A stretch of DNA of 64,000 nucleotides. Origin: Solanum dulcamara (lineage: Eukaryota > Streptophyta > Magnoliopsida > Solanales > Solanaceae). Below the pieces are notes generated by a model. That model was given only the letters and a program-made list of their open reading frames with translations. It was not told where the DNA came from and searched no databases. Positions 1 to 12,115 of this stretch are shown here, in pieces. The DNA is taken from the NCBI RefSeq assembly GCF_947179165.1, contig NC_077238.1, positions 70,043,257-70,107,256 of the forward strand, in the 5' to 3' direction. Every line of letters begins with the position of its first letter. The first letter of the stretch is position 1. The position numbers were made by a program, and so were the translations under genes.

Positions 1-411
1 TTAAGTATAAGAGGGGTGGGAAAAAGATTGGATTGCCCTTCCTTAAAATTAAAACATGTAGAAAATTGGCCTGTTGGAGACGAGGTCTGTGACGCAGACA
101 GTTTCCCGCATATTGCAATTTTTTTCTGAAATTTTTCGATTGAATTCTAACCCTATAGAAAATAACTAGGATAAATTTAATTCCAAGTCTGTGGAAGGTC
201 CGCATCGCCCACTTCTCTGTTTTCGTCGCTCCACTCCGAAAATTTATCTTTTGATCCAGTTGGTCAAAAATTCAACCAGGACCTTTTTACCATACAATTT
301 TTCATCCTGATCAATATTCTGGCCTTGGATTGACCAAAAAAGTTAAGAAAGATGTGTTACACGAGCGTTCTTTAGTCTAAGAGTATTTTGGTAATTTTAT
401 CGGATGTAACA
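1..411 (-). mobile_element. Partial LTR-like sequence at window edge
   Basis: The stretch ends at 406-411 in gtaaca, and read on the minus strand it would begin TGTTACATCCGAT, a common start for plant Gypsy LTRs. Immediately after it the sequence switches to the CTAACTTC-rich part of a CACTA-derived element that is also present further right, so 411 is a real boundary in comparison with that second copy. The other end lies outside the window and no target duplication can be tested. No coding sequence is visible. It could instead be another repeat whose end only resembles an LTR. Confidence 0.35.
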
Positions 412-1200
412 TCTAACTTCTAATTACTTCTTAGTTATAACTTCTAACATAACAATCACTTCAATTCTAACTCAAAAATATTCAATTCATATCTAATTCA
501 AAAAAATCTCAATTCGTACTTCAGTCATAATCAAATATACAAATTAACATGTTAATAATAAAAAATTCAACAAACTAAATACAATAACTTAACAAACAAA
601 TAAAAAATTACTCAAAATGAAAAAAAAACATAAACATAAAAAACTCTAACCATAACTTTCTATGAAAAAGGATAGGGGTTGTCGGTGAGAAGAGGAGACG
701 GCAGCAACAACTCGGTGAGAGATGGCGACGTGATGGGGAGGTTTGATCATGCTGGTTGGGAAATTCTAGAGAGAAGAAGAGAGGAGAAGGGAGAAGAAGG
801 GAAAAAATGAAATAGTTCTCGTCTCTGTTATCAGATATTTTAATAAAAGTGTCGGCTGCTTCGCTTAGTCCATTATTTTTTTGGTCAAAATATTGATCAA
901 ATATTTTTTAAAAAGCAACGACTCGGCAACCCTATCTGACGTAAATTTAAAATGTTTGACTAAACATTTTAACTTGAAGTGACGGACATACCGATGACGT
1001 CCATCGCAATTTATAAAAAAAATTATAAATCAAAATTAACTAAAAGCGATAGGAAGCATCGCTTTTAATTAATTTATAAATAATTATTTTTTATTAAAAG
1101 TGACGGACGGCATCTCTACTTATATTAAATAATTATTTATTAATTACATAGATATTTGGCGCAAGAAACCACCAAAAACGAGACGGGCATAGTCACTGTC
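412..1200 (-). mobile_element. CACTA-type transposon remnant, copy A, inner part
   Basis: Inner portion of a non-autonomous En/Spm-like (CACTA) element whose outer end lies at 13729-13870 beyond a large insertion. From about 844 on it carries many short direct and inverted copies of a GCGACGGAC/GTCCGTCGC motif, the subterminal repeats where such transposases bind. The 660-800 stretch is CT-rich on the minus strand and looks like an untranslated leader. No transposase is present. Bases 1196-1200 (ctgtc) are repeated at 13724-13728 and are the target duplication of the inserted solo LTR. A second copy of this segment lies at about 16362-17155. Confidence 0.7.
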
Positions 1201-1696
1201 TGTCACGACCCAAGCCTAGGGCCTAGACGTGACATGGCGAATGAGACACCCGGAGATACCTCACCCAAGCCTCTTAGCATTCATTAAGCATTTCATTGGT
1301 AACGATAGACAATAATAAGCGGAAATAAAAATATTTTTCCATTTGTGTCCAAACATACCTCTACTAATAGACTTGGCAGGGGCTAAGACATGTTCCTAGC
1401 TCACCCTCAAAATAAGAGTCAAAAATGCCTTAATAAAAGTCTTACTATTCTACATAACATAAGCTTAGAATAAAAAAGGATGTTGTTCTCGAAATATGGG
1501 AACTCACCACAAGCAATCTTCAACTAACTCGAGCTAGCCATGTGGAGGAGGTCGAGGGGTGACGTCGGTTCCTATATGGTGATATCATGTAGGCAAAAGT
1601 ATGCGTTAGTACTTTCAATGTACTAACTATATGAGTATGCAATACAATATATAATTATATAATAAGGTGATGCAATGGACTATGCTATAACCTTGC

Positions 1697-4124
1697 TGTC
1701 ACGCCCCGGGAGGGTACCCTAGACGTAACCGGCACCCGAAGGCCATTTCTGACCTCCGAATGAACCACCTGATACAGTCACTCATTCATTCAAGCATATT
1801 CTCTTAGCGGAAACTCAATTAAAGAAATCCTTCTCATAACATAAGGGCCGAAGGCCAAACATTTACAAATCAAAGAAGATAATCAAAATAGGACTCCTCA
1901 AGATGACTGCTCGACCTCCCCACACTCCAGTCTATGAAGCCTCTATTCAAGTCTAAAAGGTGCCAATGACAAGCCCATGGCTACCAATAATCTAAAATAA
2001 AGAAAAGACAATCAAAGCTGTACAAGAAGGCCCAATATCCTCCGGAAACTAGGAGGACTCACCGACTGGCTGGAAGTGTATGTGGATCTTCAACGGAGCG
2101 CCGGTTGATGATCTCTAGTACCTATCTCTGCATCATGAAACGATGCAGGCCAAATGGCATCAGTACATGGAATGTACGAGTATGTAAAATGACCGAATAC
2201 AATGAACATCAAGGAAGAATAAATCAACTCGGGAGCTCAACTTAAAAGGAATGACAACTCAATCAAATGTCCTAAGTCCAAATAAGGATATGATTTAGAC
2301 TGGACCAATCATATACAATTCAACTCAATCTTACTCAGATTACTATCAAAACCTATTTGGGAGTTTCTCTTAACCGACAACCAACACTTATGAGCCAGTG
2401 AAGGTACAACGAAATGACGTCGTTGCCACGCCCGTTCATACCTTGCCAGGGCATGAACGACGAACACTCATGGATCTAATCCAACCAGGTCCTATAATGT
2501 CAGGACAAAAGCTCTTGGGGAAGCATCCGACTTTAACGGTTCAATCCCCCCTACGTTTGGCAACACAGGTATTAGGTTCGAGTATGGACTATACTCTTGC
2601 CCAATTCGGTGCTCGATACTCCTCCCAAGACTCAATGCTCATAAAACTCCATCAAATCAACTCAATCAGCTCATATCAACAAGTCTCATGACAACCTTGT
2701 CAACTCATCAACTCTATCACAATCAAATCTCAATCTCAATGCTCAATCTCAATCATATCTTCAAGGAAGTTTTAAATGCACATATATAACATAATCTAGA
2801 TATAATCAATCCTTACCTCCATCCATTTGAGAAAATCCTTGTGATTCATCACATCCTCAAGACTTCAAATCGACATTTTTATAATAAGCAACATGTTTAA
2901 GAAAATAGTATACTTTATCAAGTCTACATAATTAAGACGACCAATAAAACAAATTTAGCAACTCATTTCTTCATCATCTCATACTCACATAAGGGCTCAT
3001 TTTAGGAACCTCTTAGCTCAACAACATCAATGCATATAGAATCAAATAAATAGGGGACAAAACTCAATAAATTTAGACCATATCAAGAAACTCCATTTTC
3101 ATGGACATCTAACCTCAAAACAAGAATAGAGCATATGGGTGGACTTAGCCCATGTTTTGGATAGCCTTACATACCTTAGTGAAGACTTGAAGTAAACCTT
3201 GTGGTTGGGTCTTCAATGGAAGCTTGAGGTCTTGAAGCTCTTGGACTCCTTTTTGGTTGGAAATGGAGAAGAAGAGAAGAGAGAGGAGCTAGGGCTTTTA
3301 GAGAGAGAGTGGGGGCTGAAGAAATGACCCCAAAATACACAAGGATTGTGTATATATAATTTGGGAAATTTCCCAAATTGCCCTTCCTCCAAATTCTGAA
3401 AATTAGGCCAAAACGCCCTTGGCGCGATAGTGGTGCGTCGCACCCTTATAGCGCCAAGGCCAATTACGCCTAAAACCTGCACAACTTTTAGTGGTGCATC
3501 GCGCATGGGACCAAACTACTGAGGCATGTTTCTGGTGCGATAGTGGCGCGTTGCGCCCTTACAGCGCCAAGCCCATTGTTCTGAATTCTGAGAATTTGGC
3601 CTAAAAAAACCTGCACAACTTTTAGTGGTGCGTCGCGCCAGGGACTAAACTACTGAGGCATGTTTCTGGCGCGATAGTGGCGCGTCGCGCCCTTACAGCG
3701 CCAAGGCCATTTCCCCAGTAGTTGCAACCCAAGCCAAAAATGGACTTCCTGTCATGCTAGTTCATCTTCGGATTGTCATATCTTTTGACTCCGAACTCCA
3801 AAATTTACGTTCTTGGTGGCGTTGGAAAAAAGAATCGACGACCTTTAATTTGATAGGTCATGGGCCACCCATATTGACATCTTTCAAAATATAGGGTCAT
3901 TGAAAGTCGACCCTTACATGAACTCATCCTAAACTTAGCCACAATGGATCTTTTTGACTTAGCTCGGTCCTAGGGGTCCTCAATGACACCACATCACCTC
4001 CAACGCTCTTAAAGTTATCAGGGACTCATCTCAACTCAAACACATACTTCGAAATAAATACAATGGGCCCCACACGTATACAAAGAAGGCCTGAATCTTA
4101 GGAAACATTTTGAGGGGTGTTACA
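1697..4124 (-). repeat. 3' LTR of Gypsy G1
   Basis: Starts TGTCACGCCCCGGG and ends GGGGTGTTACA; matches 9157-11583 almost throughout. It contains a TATA-like run at 3351-3358 (minus-strand promoter position) and, upstream of it in the element's sense, GC-rich palindromic repeats at about 3414-3710. As the downstream LTR it would supply the polyadenylation site. Confidence 0.93.
3414..3710. repeat. GC-rich palindromic repeats inside G1 3' LTR
   Basis: Three imperfect copies, about 115-135 bp apart, of a unit beginning GGCGCGATAGTGGCGCG and ending CAGCGCCA, so each can fold as TGGCGC...GCGCCA. Between them are copies of an AACTTTTAGTGGTGC phrase. The stretch is far more GC-rich than the surrounding LTR. 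Confidence 0.75.
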
Positions 4125-4143
4125 TTATCTCCCCCTTGGGATC
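4125..4143 (-). other. Polypurine tract of Gypsy G1
   Basis: On the minus strand the sequence just before the 3' LTR reads CCAAGGGGGAGATAA, a purine run in the position where plus-strand DNA synthesis starts. Confidence 0.8.
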
Positions 4144-4309
4144 ATTCATTCTCGAATGACGAGCAACCAAGAATGGACTCGGGGTACAAATCACAATCAA
4201 AACTCAGTCATTGAATCAATCAAATTCTCAATCAAATATCAATCAAAACTCAAAAAGGCACAAATGAATTTGAGTCTAGGAAATGGTCATTACCTTCAAT
4301 ATTCTCCTC

Positions 4310-7300
4310 GGTAGGCACGAATAGATGTGGATATTTAGATCTCATGGCTTCCTCCGCTTCCCACATGGCTTCCTCAACAAGTTGATTCCTCCACAAAACT
4401 TTTACTGAGGCAACTTCCTTGTTCCTCAATTTGCGAATTTAGCGATTAAGAATTTGGACTGGGACCTCTTCATAAGACAGGCTATCCTTAATTCCAATGC
4501 TGTCAATGGGGACTACCAACGAGGGATCGCCCAAGAACCTTTTCAACATGGAAACGTGGAATACCGGATGAATAGAAGCTATCTCTGAGGGTAAGTCCAA
4601 CTCATAAGCAACACTCCCGATCCGCCTCGAGATTTGGTACGGACCAATGTATCGGGGACTAAGTTTCCCCTTCTTTCCAAACCTCATGACCCTCTTCATG
4701 GGTGACACCTTCAAATACACCCAATCATCCACCTCAAACTCTAAGTCTCTCCTCCTCACATCAGTGTACGATTTTTGGTGACTTTGGGCTGTCTTTAGCC
4801 TCTCTCGGATAACTCGTACCTTTTCCATGGCTTGATGAACGAGGTCAGGCCCAATCAACTCGGCTTCACCAACTTCAAACCACCCAATGGGTGATCTACA
4901 CCTCCTCCCATACAAGGCTTCATAAGGAGCCATTTGAATGCTTGCCTGATAGCTATTGTTATATGCAAACTCTATGAGAGGCAAGTGATCATCCTAATTT
5001 CCCTTGAAGTCAAGCACACATGCCCTCAACATATCTTCCAATGTCTGAATTGTGCGCTCTGCTTGGCCATCTGTCTGGGGATGGAAGGTTGTACTTAAGT
5101 TCACCCTCGAACCTAATCCTTTCTGAAAGGATTTCCAAAATTGGGAAGTGAATTGAGCTCCTTTGTCTAAGATGATAGACAAAGGGACCCCATGCAATCT
5201 GACGATCTCCTGTATATACAACTTCGCATAATCTTCTGCGGTGTCAGTAGTCTTAACCGCCAAGAAGTGAGCTGATTTTGTCATTCTATCCACAATCACC
5301 CAAATGGAATCATGTTGTTTTCGGGACTTTGGCAAGCCTATAATAAAGTCCATGTTGATCATCTCCCACTTCCATTCTGGAATTTCTATGCTTTGGGCTA
5401 GACCACATGGTCTTTGATGCTCAACCTTCACTTGTTGACAATTCGGGCATTTGGAAACGAATTCCGCAATATCTCTCTTCATCCCACTCCACCAATAAAT
5501 TTCCCTCAAATCATGGTATATTTTTGTGGAACCCGGATGAATAGAATATCTAGAACTATGCACTTCGGCCATAATCCTCTCTCGAACATCATCGACATCC
5601 GGCACACACAATCTATTTTGGTACCGCAATACACCATCTCCCCCTTAGGGGAAAACCATAACCTCCTGTTTGTGTACAACTCCCTTCAATTGGAGAAGGA
5701 CGGGATCTTGGTCTTGCTTCTCCTTCACCTCTGCCACAAGTGAGGACGTAGACCCATCCTGAAATGTAACTCCGCCTTCATTATTCTCCTCCAGATGAAC
5801 TCCCAATCGGGCTAATCTGTGTACCTCCTTCGCCAATTCCCTCCTTCCTTCCTCCGCATGGGAAGTGCTACCCATAGACAACCTACTAAGAGCATCAGCA
5901 ACAACATTAGCTTTACCTGGATGGTAGAGGATGCTCATATTATTGTCCTTGAGTGGCTCAAGCTATCTCCTATGCCTCAGGTTGAGTTCCTTCTGGCTAA
6001 AGACGTATTACAAGCTCTTGTGATTGGTGAATACATCGATATGCACTCCATACAGGTAGTGGCGCCAAATTTTAAGCGCAAACACTACAGCTGCCAGCTC
6101 AAGGTCATGAGTTGGATAATTCCTCTCATGAAGCTTAAGCTGTCTTGAAGCATAGGCTATAACCTTCCCCCTTTGCATCAACACACAACCCAAACCAATT
6201 CTGGAGGCATCACAATAAATCACAAAACCCTCTGTTCTATTGGGCAAGGTTAGAACAGGAGCAGTGGTTAGCTTGGTTTTCAATTTCTGGAAACTCTCAT
6301 CACAAGCATCTGACCATTGGAACTTAGCCTTCTTTTGGGTCAGCTTAGTCAATGGTGATGATATGGACGAGAATCCCTCTACAAACCTTTGATAGTACCC
6401 GGCCAAACCTAGGAAGCTCCATATCTCTGTCGGGGATGTGGGTCTAGGCCAATTCTTCACAGCCTCAATTTTCTGAGCGTCAACCTGAATACCATCTCCA
6501 TATATAATGTGGCCTAAGAAGGCCACTGATGCAAGCCAAAATTCGCATTTAGAGAACTTTGCATACAATACCCGGTCCCTCAAAGTTTGTAGAACAACTC
6601 TAAGATGATAGGCGTGTTCCTCTTCATTCTTGGAGTAAACCAGAATATCATCTATGAATACAATCACAAACATATCAAGATACGGTTTGAATACTCGGTT
6701 CATGAGATCCATAAAAGTAGCGGGGGCATTAGTCAACCCAAAGGACATGACCAAAAATTCAAAGTGGCCATAACGAGTCTGGAAAGTAGTCTTCGGAATA
6801 TCACACTCTCTCACCTTCAACTAATGGTAGCCGGATCTCAAGTCTATCTTTGAAAAACAAGCGGCACCTTGAAGTTGATCGAATAAATCATCTATTCTGG
6901 GGAGAGGGTATTTGTTCTTTATAGTGACTTTATTCAGCTGCCTGTAGTCGATGCACATTCTAAGGGACCCATCTTTCTTTTGCACAAATAGGACGGGAGC
7001 TCCCCATGGCGAGACACTCGGCCTAATAAATCCCTTATCTAACAAGTCCTTCAACTGCTCCTTCAACTTTTTCAACTCGGTTGGAGCTATTCTATATGGA
7101 GGAATTGAGATAGGCTGGGTATCAGGAAGAATATCAATCCCAAAGTCAATCTCCCTATCAGGAGGGACTCCAGGCAGATCTTCAGGAAAGACATCCGGAA
7201 ACTCGTTGACAATCGGAACTAACTCGATGGATGGAGACTCAATGCTGTCATCTTTCACTCGAACAATGTGATAAACACACCCTTTTGAGATTAGCTTCCT

Positions 7301-7711
7301 GGCCCTAAGGTATGAAATAAACTTACCCTTATGTGCAACAGGACTACCCTTCCACTCTATGACAGCCTCATTCGGGAATTTAAACATGACCACCTGAGTT
7401 CTACAATCAATAGAGGCATAACAGACATAGATCCAGTCCATGCCAAGGATCACATCAAAATCAACCATGTCCAACTCAACTAGGTCGGCTAAGGTATCCT
7501 TGTGATAAATGGACACAATGCAATCTCTATAGACTCTCTCAGCTAAGATAGAATCACCGACCGAAGTGGCCACACTAAAAGGCTCCAGAAGATGTTCAGG
7601 AATTTTATTGAATTTACTAGCCACATAAGAAGTCACAAAAGATAGGGTGGAACCTGGGTCCATCAATACATAACAATCAAAAGAAGAGACTCGAATCATA
7701 CCCGTCACGAT
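4310..7711 (-). pseudogene. Gypsy G1 pol: protease, RT, RNase H, integrase, chromodomain
   Basis: Continuation of the single gag-pol frame on the minus strand. Protease: VLMDPGST near 7650-7670. Reverse transcriptase: [13 protein letters not shown] near 6940-6990 and the catalytic FIDD near 6650. RNase H lies around 6010-6330, with [17 protein letters not shown] near 5930. Integrase: the zinc-binding H/C region near 5450-5620, FIIGLPKSRK with the first Asp near 5350, DKGAQFTS with the second Asp near 5160, and DGQAERTIQ with the Glu near 5050. The C-terminal chromodomain remnant is VKVLWRNQ...EEAMWEAEE near 4340-4410. In-frame stops include 6821-6823 (a Gln codon turned TAG), 6008-6010 and one near 4440. 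All main pieces stay in one frame, so decay is mostly by point mutation. It would have copied RNA to DNA and integrated it; the chromodomain in this lineage steers insertion to heterochromatin. Confidence 0.92.
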
Positions 7712-8939
7712 GTTTGGAGAGTTCTCTTAATCTTGGCGACTACCCATGGCATATAGGTGGTTTGTACCTCCACTCGTACCTGGAGTAGCGCCCCTCTGAT
7801 TACCTCTAGCTAGTGGTGCGATGGCAGAGGACTGGGCCCTGTTCCCCCATGTTGGGCATTCCCTCAGAAGATGGCCCATTTGGCCGCATTTATAGCAACC
7901 AACCCTTCCTGCTCTACATTCTCCCAGGTGGAGTCTACCACACTTGCCGCATGGTGGCTTTTCCTTCGAACCTTGACTTACACTAGCCGGGGATTGAGAA
8001 ACCTGGGGTCTAAAATTCTGGCGACTTTATCCCTGCCAATCATACCTATCCTGCGGCATCGGTGCGCTGGCGGTAGATGAGGCATAGGTGGAAGGCCTCT
8101 TCAGGAAGAAGGACCTGTCGCCCTTGCTTTGCCTCTTTTCATTCCCATGCCTAGCTGATCTTGACTTTTTGCTCAGGTGCTCTTCTCTGTCCTTTCTTTT
8201 CTCCTCCTCTACCTGTTGAGCATACACCATTAATCTGGAAAGATCCATATCCGAGATCAATAATGCTGCCTTGCAATCTTTCTTCACATGCCTCCCTAAT
8301 CCGGAGACGAATTTCCTCATCCTTGACCTCTCATCAGGAATCATTTCTGGAGCATACCTGGACAGCTGGAGGAACTTTAGGCCATACTCCTTAACCGACA
8401 TACCTTCCTGTTTCAGATTAACAAATTCCTCCACCTTCGCCTCCCTCAATTCTCGGGGAAAGTAGTGGTCAAGAAAAGCTCCCTCAAATTCATCCCACCT
8501 AGCAGGTTCAGCATCTTCACCCCTACCTTATTCCCATTAGTTATACCAAATGTTTGCCACATCTTTGAGTTGATAAGACACCAATTCGACCCCCTCAATT
8601 TCCGTAGCATACATAGCTTTCAGAATCTTCCACATTTCATCAATAAAGTTTTGGGGATCTTTATCAACCTTAGAACCCGTGAATGCCGGCGTATTCATCC
8701 TCAGAAAGTCTCTAATTCGGCGAACTCTGGTTACTATTTCGGGTAGCCATTAGTTGCGTGAGCATTGCAATTGTCCCTAGAAATTCAACCTCTGATGTGG
8801 GTGTAGGTGGGGTAGATGGCACTTGAGGTGCCTCCGCATACCTCACGGATCGGCCTCTAGCCCTTGCTGGGCGTGCCTCTGACTGTGGCATCCCCGCATT
8901 ATCAACATTCCTCTGGCTAGCGGTACATTTTGGAGGCAT
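7712..8939 (-). pseudogene. Gypsy G1 gag
   Basis: Capsid/nucleocapsid part of the same polyprotein. It starts at the ATG at 8939-8937 (MPPKCTASQRN), an Arg/Ala/Pro-rich opening typical of Tekay/Del gag, about 200 bases inside the 5' LTR. A frameshift near 8715 moves the RDFLRMNTPAFTGS segment to another frame. The retrotransposon gag core follows (FLDHYFPRELREAKVEEF near 8440-8480, then YAPEMIPDERSRMRKF near 8320-8370). The CCHC zinc knuckle, [14 protein letters not shown], is intact at about 7855-7901. Stop codons occur between the core and the knuckle. It would package element RNA into particles. Confidence 0.88.
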
Positions 8940-9137
8940 TATCTGTAACGTATAAATGCACGAATTAGAAAGGAAGTTTCATGGAGTTTAACTCCATCGC
9001 ACGAATTTAGAGTATGAAAGAAGTGAAACAATTCCTAATTTCTTATAGCCTCCTGCTTATAAGTGTGGTGCACAACACACCCATAAGCAAGACTCTACTA
9101 GACACGGCTTCATAGACTCCCTAAGACACTTGAACTC

Positions 9138-9156
9138 TAGGCTCTGATACTATGTT
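9138..9156 (-). other. Primer-binding site of Gypsy G1
   Basis: Directly inside the 5' LTR the minus strand reads AACATAGTATCAGAGCCTAG. TATCAGAGC is complementary to the 3' end of initiator methionine tRNA, the usual primer for this lineage; the leading TGG is degraded. Confidence 0.8.
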
Positions 9157-11583
9157 TGTCACGCTCCGGGAGGGTACCCTAGACGTAACCGGCACCCAAA
9201 GGCCATTTCTAACCTCCGAGCGAACCACCTGATACAGTCACTTATTCATTCAAGCATATTCTCTTAGCAGAAACTCAATTAAAGAAATCCTTCTCATAAC
9301 ATAAGGGCCGAAGGCCAAACATTTACAAATCAAAGAAGATAATCAAAATAGGACTCCTCAAGATAACTGCTCGACCTCCCCACACTCCATTCTATGAAGC
9401 CTCTATTCAAGTCTAAAAGGTGCCAATAACAAGCCCATGGCTACCGACAATCTAAAATAAAGAAAAGACAATCAAAGATGTACAAGAAGGCCTAATATCC
9501 TCCGGAAACTAGGAGGACTCACCGACTGGCTGGAAGTGTATGTGGATCTTCAACGGAGCGCCAATTGATGATCTCCAGTACCTGTCTCTGCATCATGAAA
9601 CGATGCAGGCCAAATGGCGTCAGTACATGGAATGTACGAGTATGTAAAATAGCCGAATACAATGAACAACAAGGAAGAATAAATAAATTCGGGAGCTCAA
9701 CTCAAAAGGAATGACAACTCAATCAAATGTCCTAAGTCCAAACAAGGATATGATTTAGACTGGACCAATCATATACAATTCAACTCAATCTGACTCAGAT
9801 TACTATCAAAACCTATTTGGGAGTTTCTCTTAACCGACAACCAACACTTATGAGCCAGTGAAGGTACAATGAAACAACGTTATTGCCACGCCCGTTCATA
9901 CCTTGCCAGGGCATGAATGACGAACACTCATGGATCCAATCCAACCAGGTCCTATAATTTTAGGACAAAAACTCTCGGGGAAGCATCCGACTTTAACGGT
10001 TCAATCCCCCTACGTTTGGCAACACAGGTATTGGGTTCGAGTATGGACTATACTCTTGCCCAATTCGGTGCTCGATACTCCTCCCAAGACTCAATGCTCA
10101 TAAAACTCCATCAAATCAACTCAATCATCTCATATCAACAAGTCGCATGACAACCTTGTCAACTCATCAACTCTATCACAATCAAATCTCAATCTCAATG
10201 CTCAATCTCAATCATATCTTCAAGGAAGTTTTAAATACACATATATAACATCATCTAGATATAATCAATCATTACCTCCATCCATTTGAGAAAATCCTTG
10301 TGATTTATCACATCCTCAAGACTTCAAATCGACATTTTTATAATAAGCAACATGTTTAAGAAAATAGTATACTTTATCAAGTCTACATAATTAAGAAGAC
10401 CAATAAAACATATTTAGCAACTCATTTCTTCATCATCTCATACTCACATAAGGGCTCATTTTAGGAACCTCTTAGCTCAACAACATCAATGCATATAGAA
10501 TCAAATAAATAGGGGACAAAACTCAATAAATTTAGACCATATCAAGAAACTCCATTTTCATGGACATCTAACCTCAAAACAAGAATAGAGTACATGGGTG
10601 GACTTAGCCCATGTTTTGGATAGCCTTACATACCTTAGTGAAGACTTGAAGAAAACCTTGTGGTTGGGTCTTCAATGGAAGCTTGAGGTCTTGAAGCTCT
10701 TGGACTCCTTTTTGGTTGGAAATGGAGAAGAAGATAAGAGAGAGGAGCTAGGGCTTTTAGAGAGAGAGTGGGGGCTGAAGAAATGACCCCAAAATACACA
10801 AGGATTGTGTATATATAATTTGGGAAATTTCCCAAATTGCCCTTCCTCCAAATTTTGAAAATTAGGCAAAAACGCCCTTGGCGCTATAGTGGCGCATCGC
10901 GCCCTTACAGCGCCAAGGCCAATTACGCCTAAAACCTGCATAACTTTTAGTGGCGCGTCGCGCCAGGGACCAAACTACTGAGGCATGTTTCTGGCGCGAT
11001 AGTGGCGCGTTGCGCCCTTACAGCGCCAAGCCCATTGTTCTAAATTCTGGGTATTTGGCCTGAAAAACCCTGCACAACTTTTGGTGGCGCATCGCGCCAG
11101 GGACTAAACTACTGAGGCATGTTTCTGGCGCGATAGTGGCGCATCGCGCCCTTACATCGCCAAGGCCATTTCCCTAGTACTTGCAACCCAGGCCAAAAAT
11201 GGACTTCCTGTCGTGCTAGTTCATCTTCGGATCGTCATATCTTTTGACTCCGAACTCCAAAATTTACGTTCTTGGTGGCGTTGGAAAGAAGACTCGACGA
11301 CCTTTAATTTGATAGGTCGTGGGCCACCCATATTGACGTCTTTCAAAAGATAGGATCATTGAAAGTCGACCCTTACATGAACTCGTCCAAAACTTAGCCA
11401 CGATGGATCTTTTGGACTTTGTTCGGTCCTAGGGGTCCTCAATGACCCCACATCACCTCCAACGCTCTTAAATTTATCAGGGACTCATCTCAAATCAAGC
11501 ACATACTTCAAAATAAATACGATGGGCCCCACACGTATATAAAGAAGGTCCGAATCTTAGGAAAAATTTAGAGGGGTGTTACA
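9157..11583 (-). repeat. 5' LTR of Gypsy G1
   Basis: Promoter-bearing LTR. It starts TGTCACGCTCCGGG and ends GGGGTGTTACA. GC-rich palindromic repeats at about 10870-11165 lie just upstream, in the minus sense, of a TATA run at 10811-10818. A CT-rich leader follows on the minus strand. Confidence 0.93.
10811..10818 (-). promoter_or_regulatory. TATA box in G1 5' LTR
   Basis: atatataa on the plus strand, i.e. TTATATAT on the minus strand. It is preceded there by GGGAAATTT/AAATTTCCC symmetry and followed by a CT-rich transcribed leader, as expected for an LTR promoter. Confidence 0.6.
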
Positions 11584-12003
11584 CTTGCGATCATTTGAGA
11601 TATCCTTTAGAGTTATGAAGATTAGTCAATGAAATATAGAAACCATTATGAATCATAAAAGAAAGTTGAACATTATAGACATAACCATGAGTCATTATAA
11701 GAAACCATATTCTTGCAAAATACCATGATCGTAAATAAGTATTCCATAAACTTTTTTGAAAGAAATCTTTAGCTTTGTGAGAGCACATACTTTACTTTGT
11801 GATAGACATAGTAAACGTCATATGATATATCGTAAACATTGGAAGAGGGACCTTGTACCTTTGTGAGAGCGACCGTTAACCGACATAAACCATGTGAGCT
11901 ATAACATGGAGTCCCGATGTTACCCCTACATCGGAAAAAAGGGGGAGACTACTTGCCAAGGTAGACTCCGTCATGCCTAAGTGGATCCACTAAGCTACTT
12001 AAG

Positions 12004-12115
12004 GAATAAAGTCTCTACTAATGGGTGACCCTTGCTAAAGAATCAAGCCTCTACTAACGGGTGATCCTTTCTAAGGAATCAAGCCTCTACTAACAGGTGA
12101 TACTTCTTCCTATGG
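12004..12115. repeat. Tandem repeat, about 37 bp, three copies
   Basis: Three consecutive copies of a unit built on aatcaagcctctactaacgg followed by gtgatcctttctaagg, slightly diverged. It lies within the solo LTR. Confidence 0.7.

Larger units (their letters stand above)
1697..11583 (-). mobile_element. Full-length chromodomain Gypsy retrotransposon (G1, Tekay/Del-like)
   Basis: A 9.9-kb LTR retrotransposon bounded by the 5-bp duplication cttgc (1692-1696 and 11584-11588). The LTRs are 1697-4124 and 9157-11583, about 2.43 kb each. On the minus strand they begin TGTAACACCCCTC and end GCGTGACA. The gag-pol region between them reads on the minus strand in the order gag, zinc knuckle, protease, reverse transcriptase, RNase H, integrase, chromodomain, the chromovirus order. 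The polypurine tract and the initiator-Met-type primer-binding site are both in place. The LTRs differ by a few bases per hundred by eye, and the coding region has stops and at least one frameshift, so it is an old, inactive copy. Confidence 0.95.

Noticed and set aside
2398..2691. 97-codon ORF near the G1 LTR start, also seen partly at 9917-10150
   Set aside because: It lies inside an LTR, changes frame between the two LTR copies, and has no recognisable domain.
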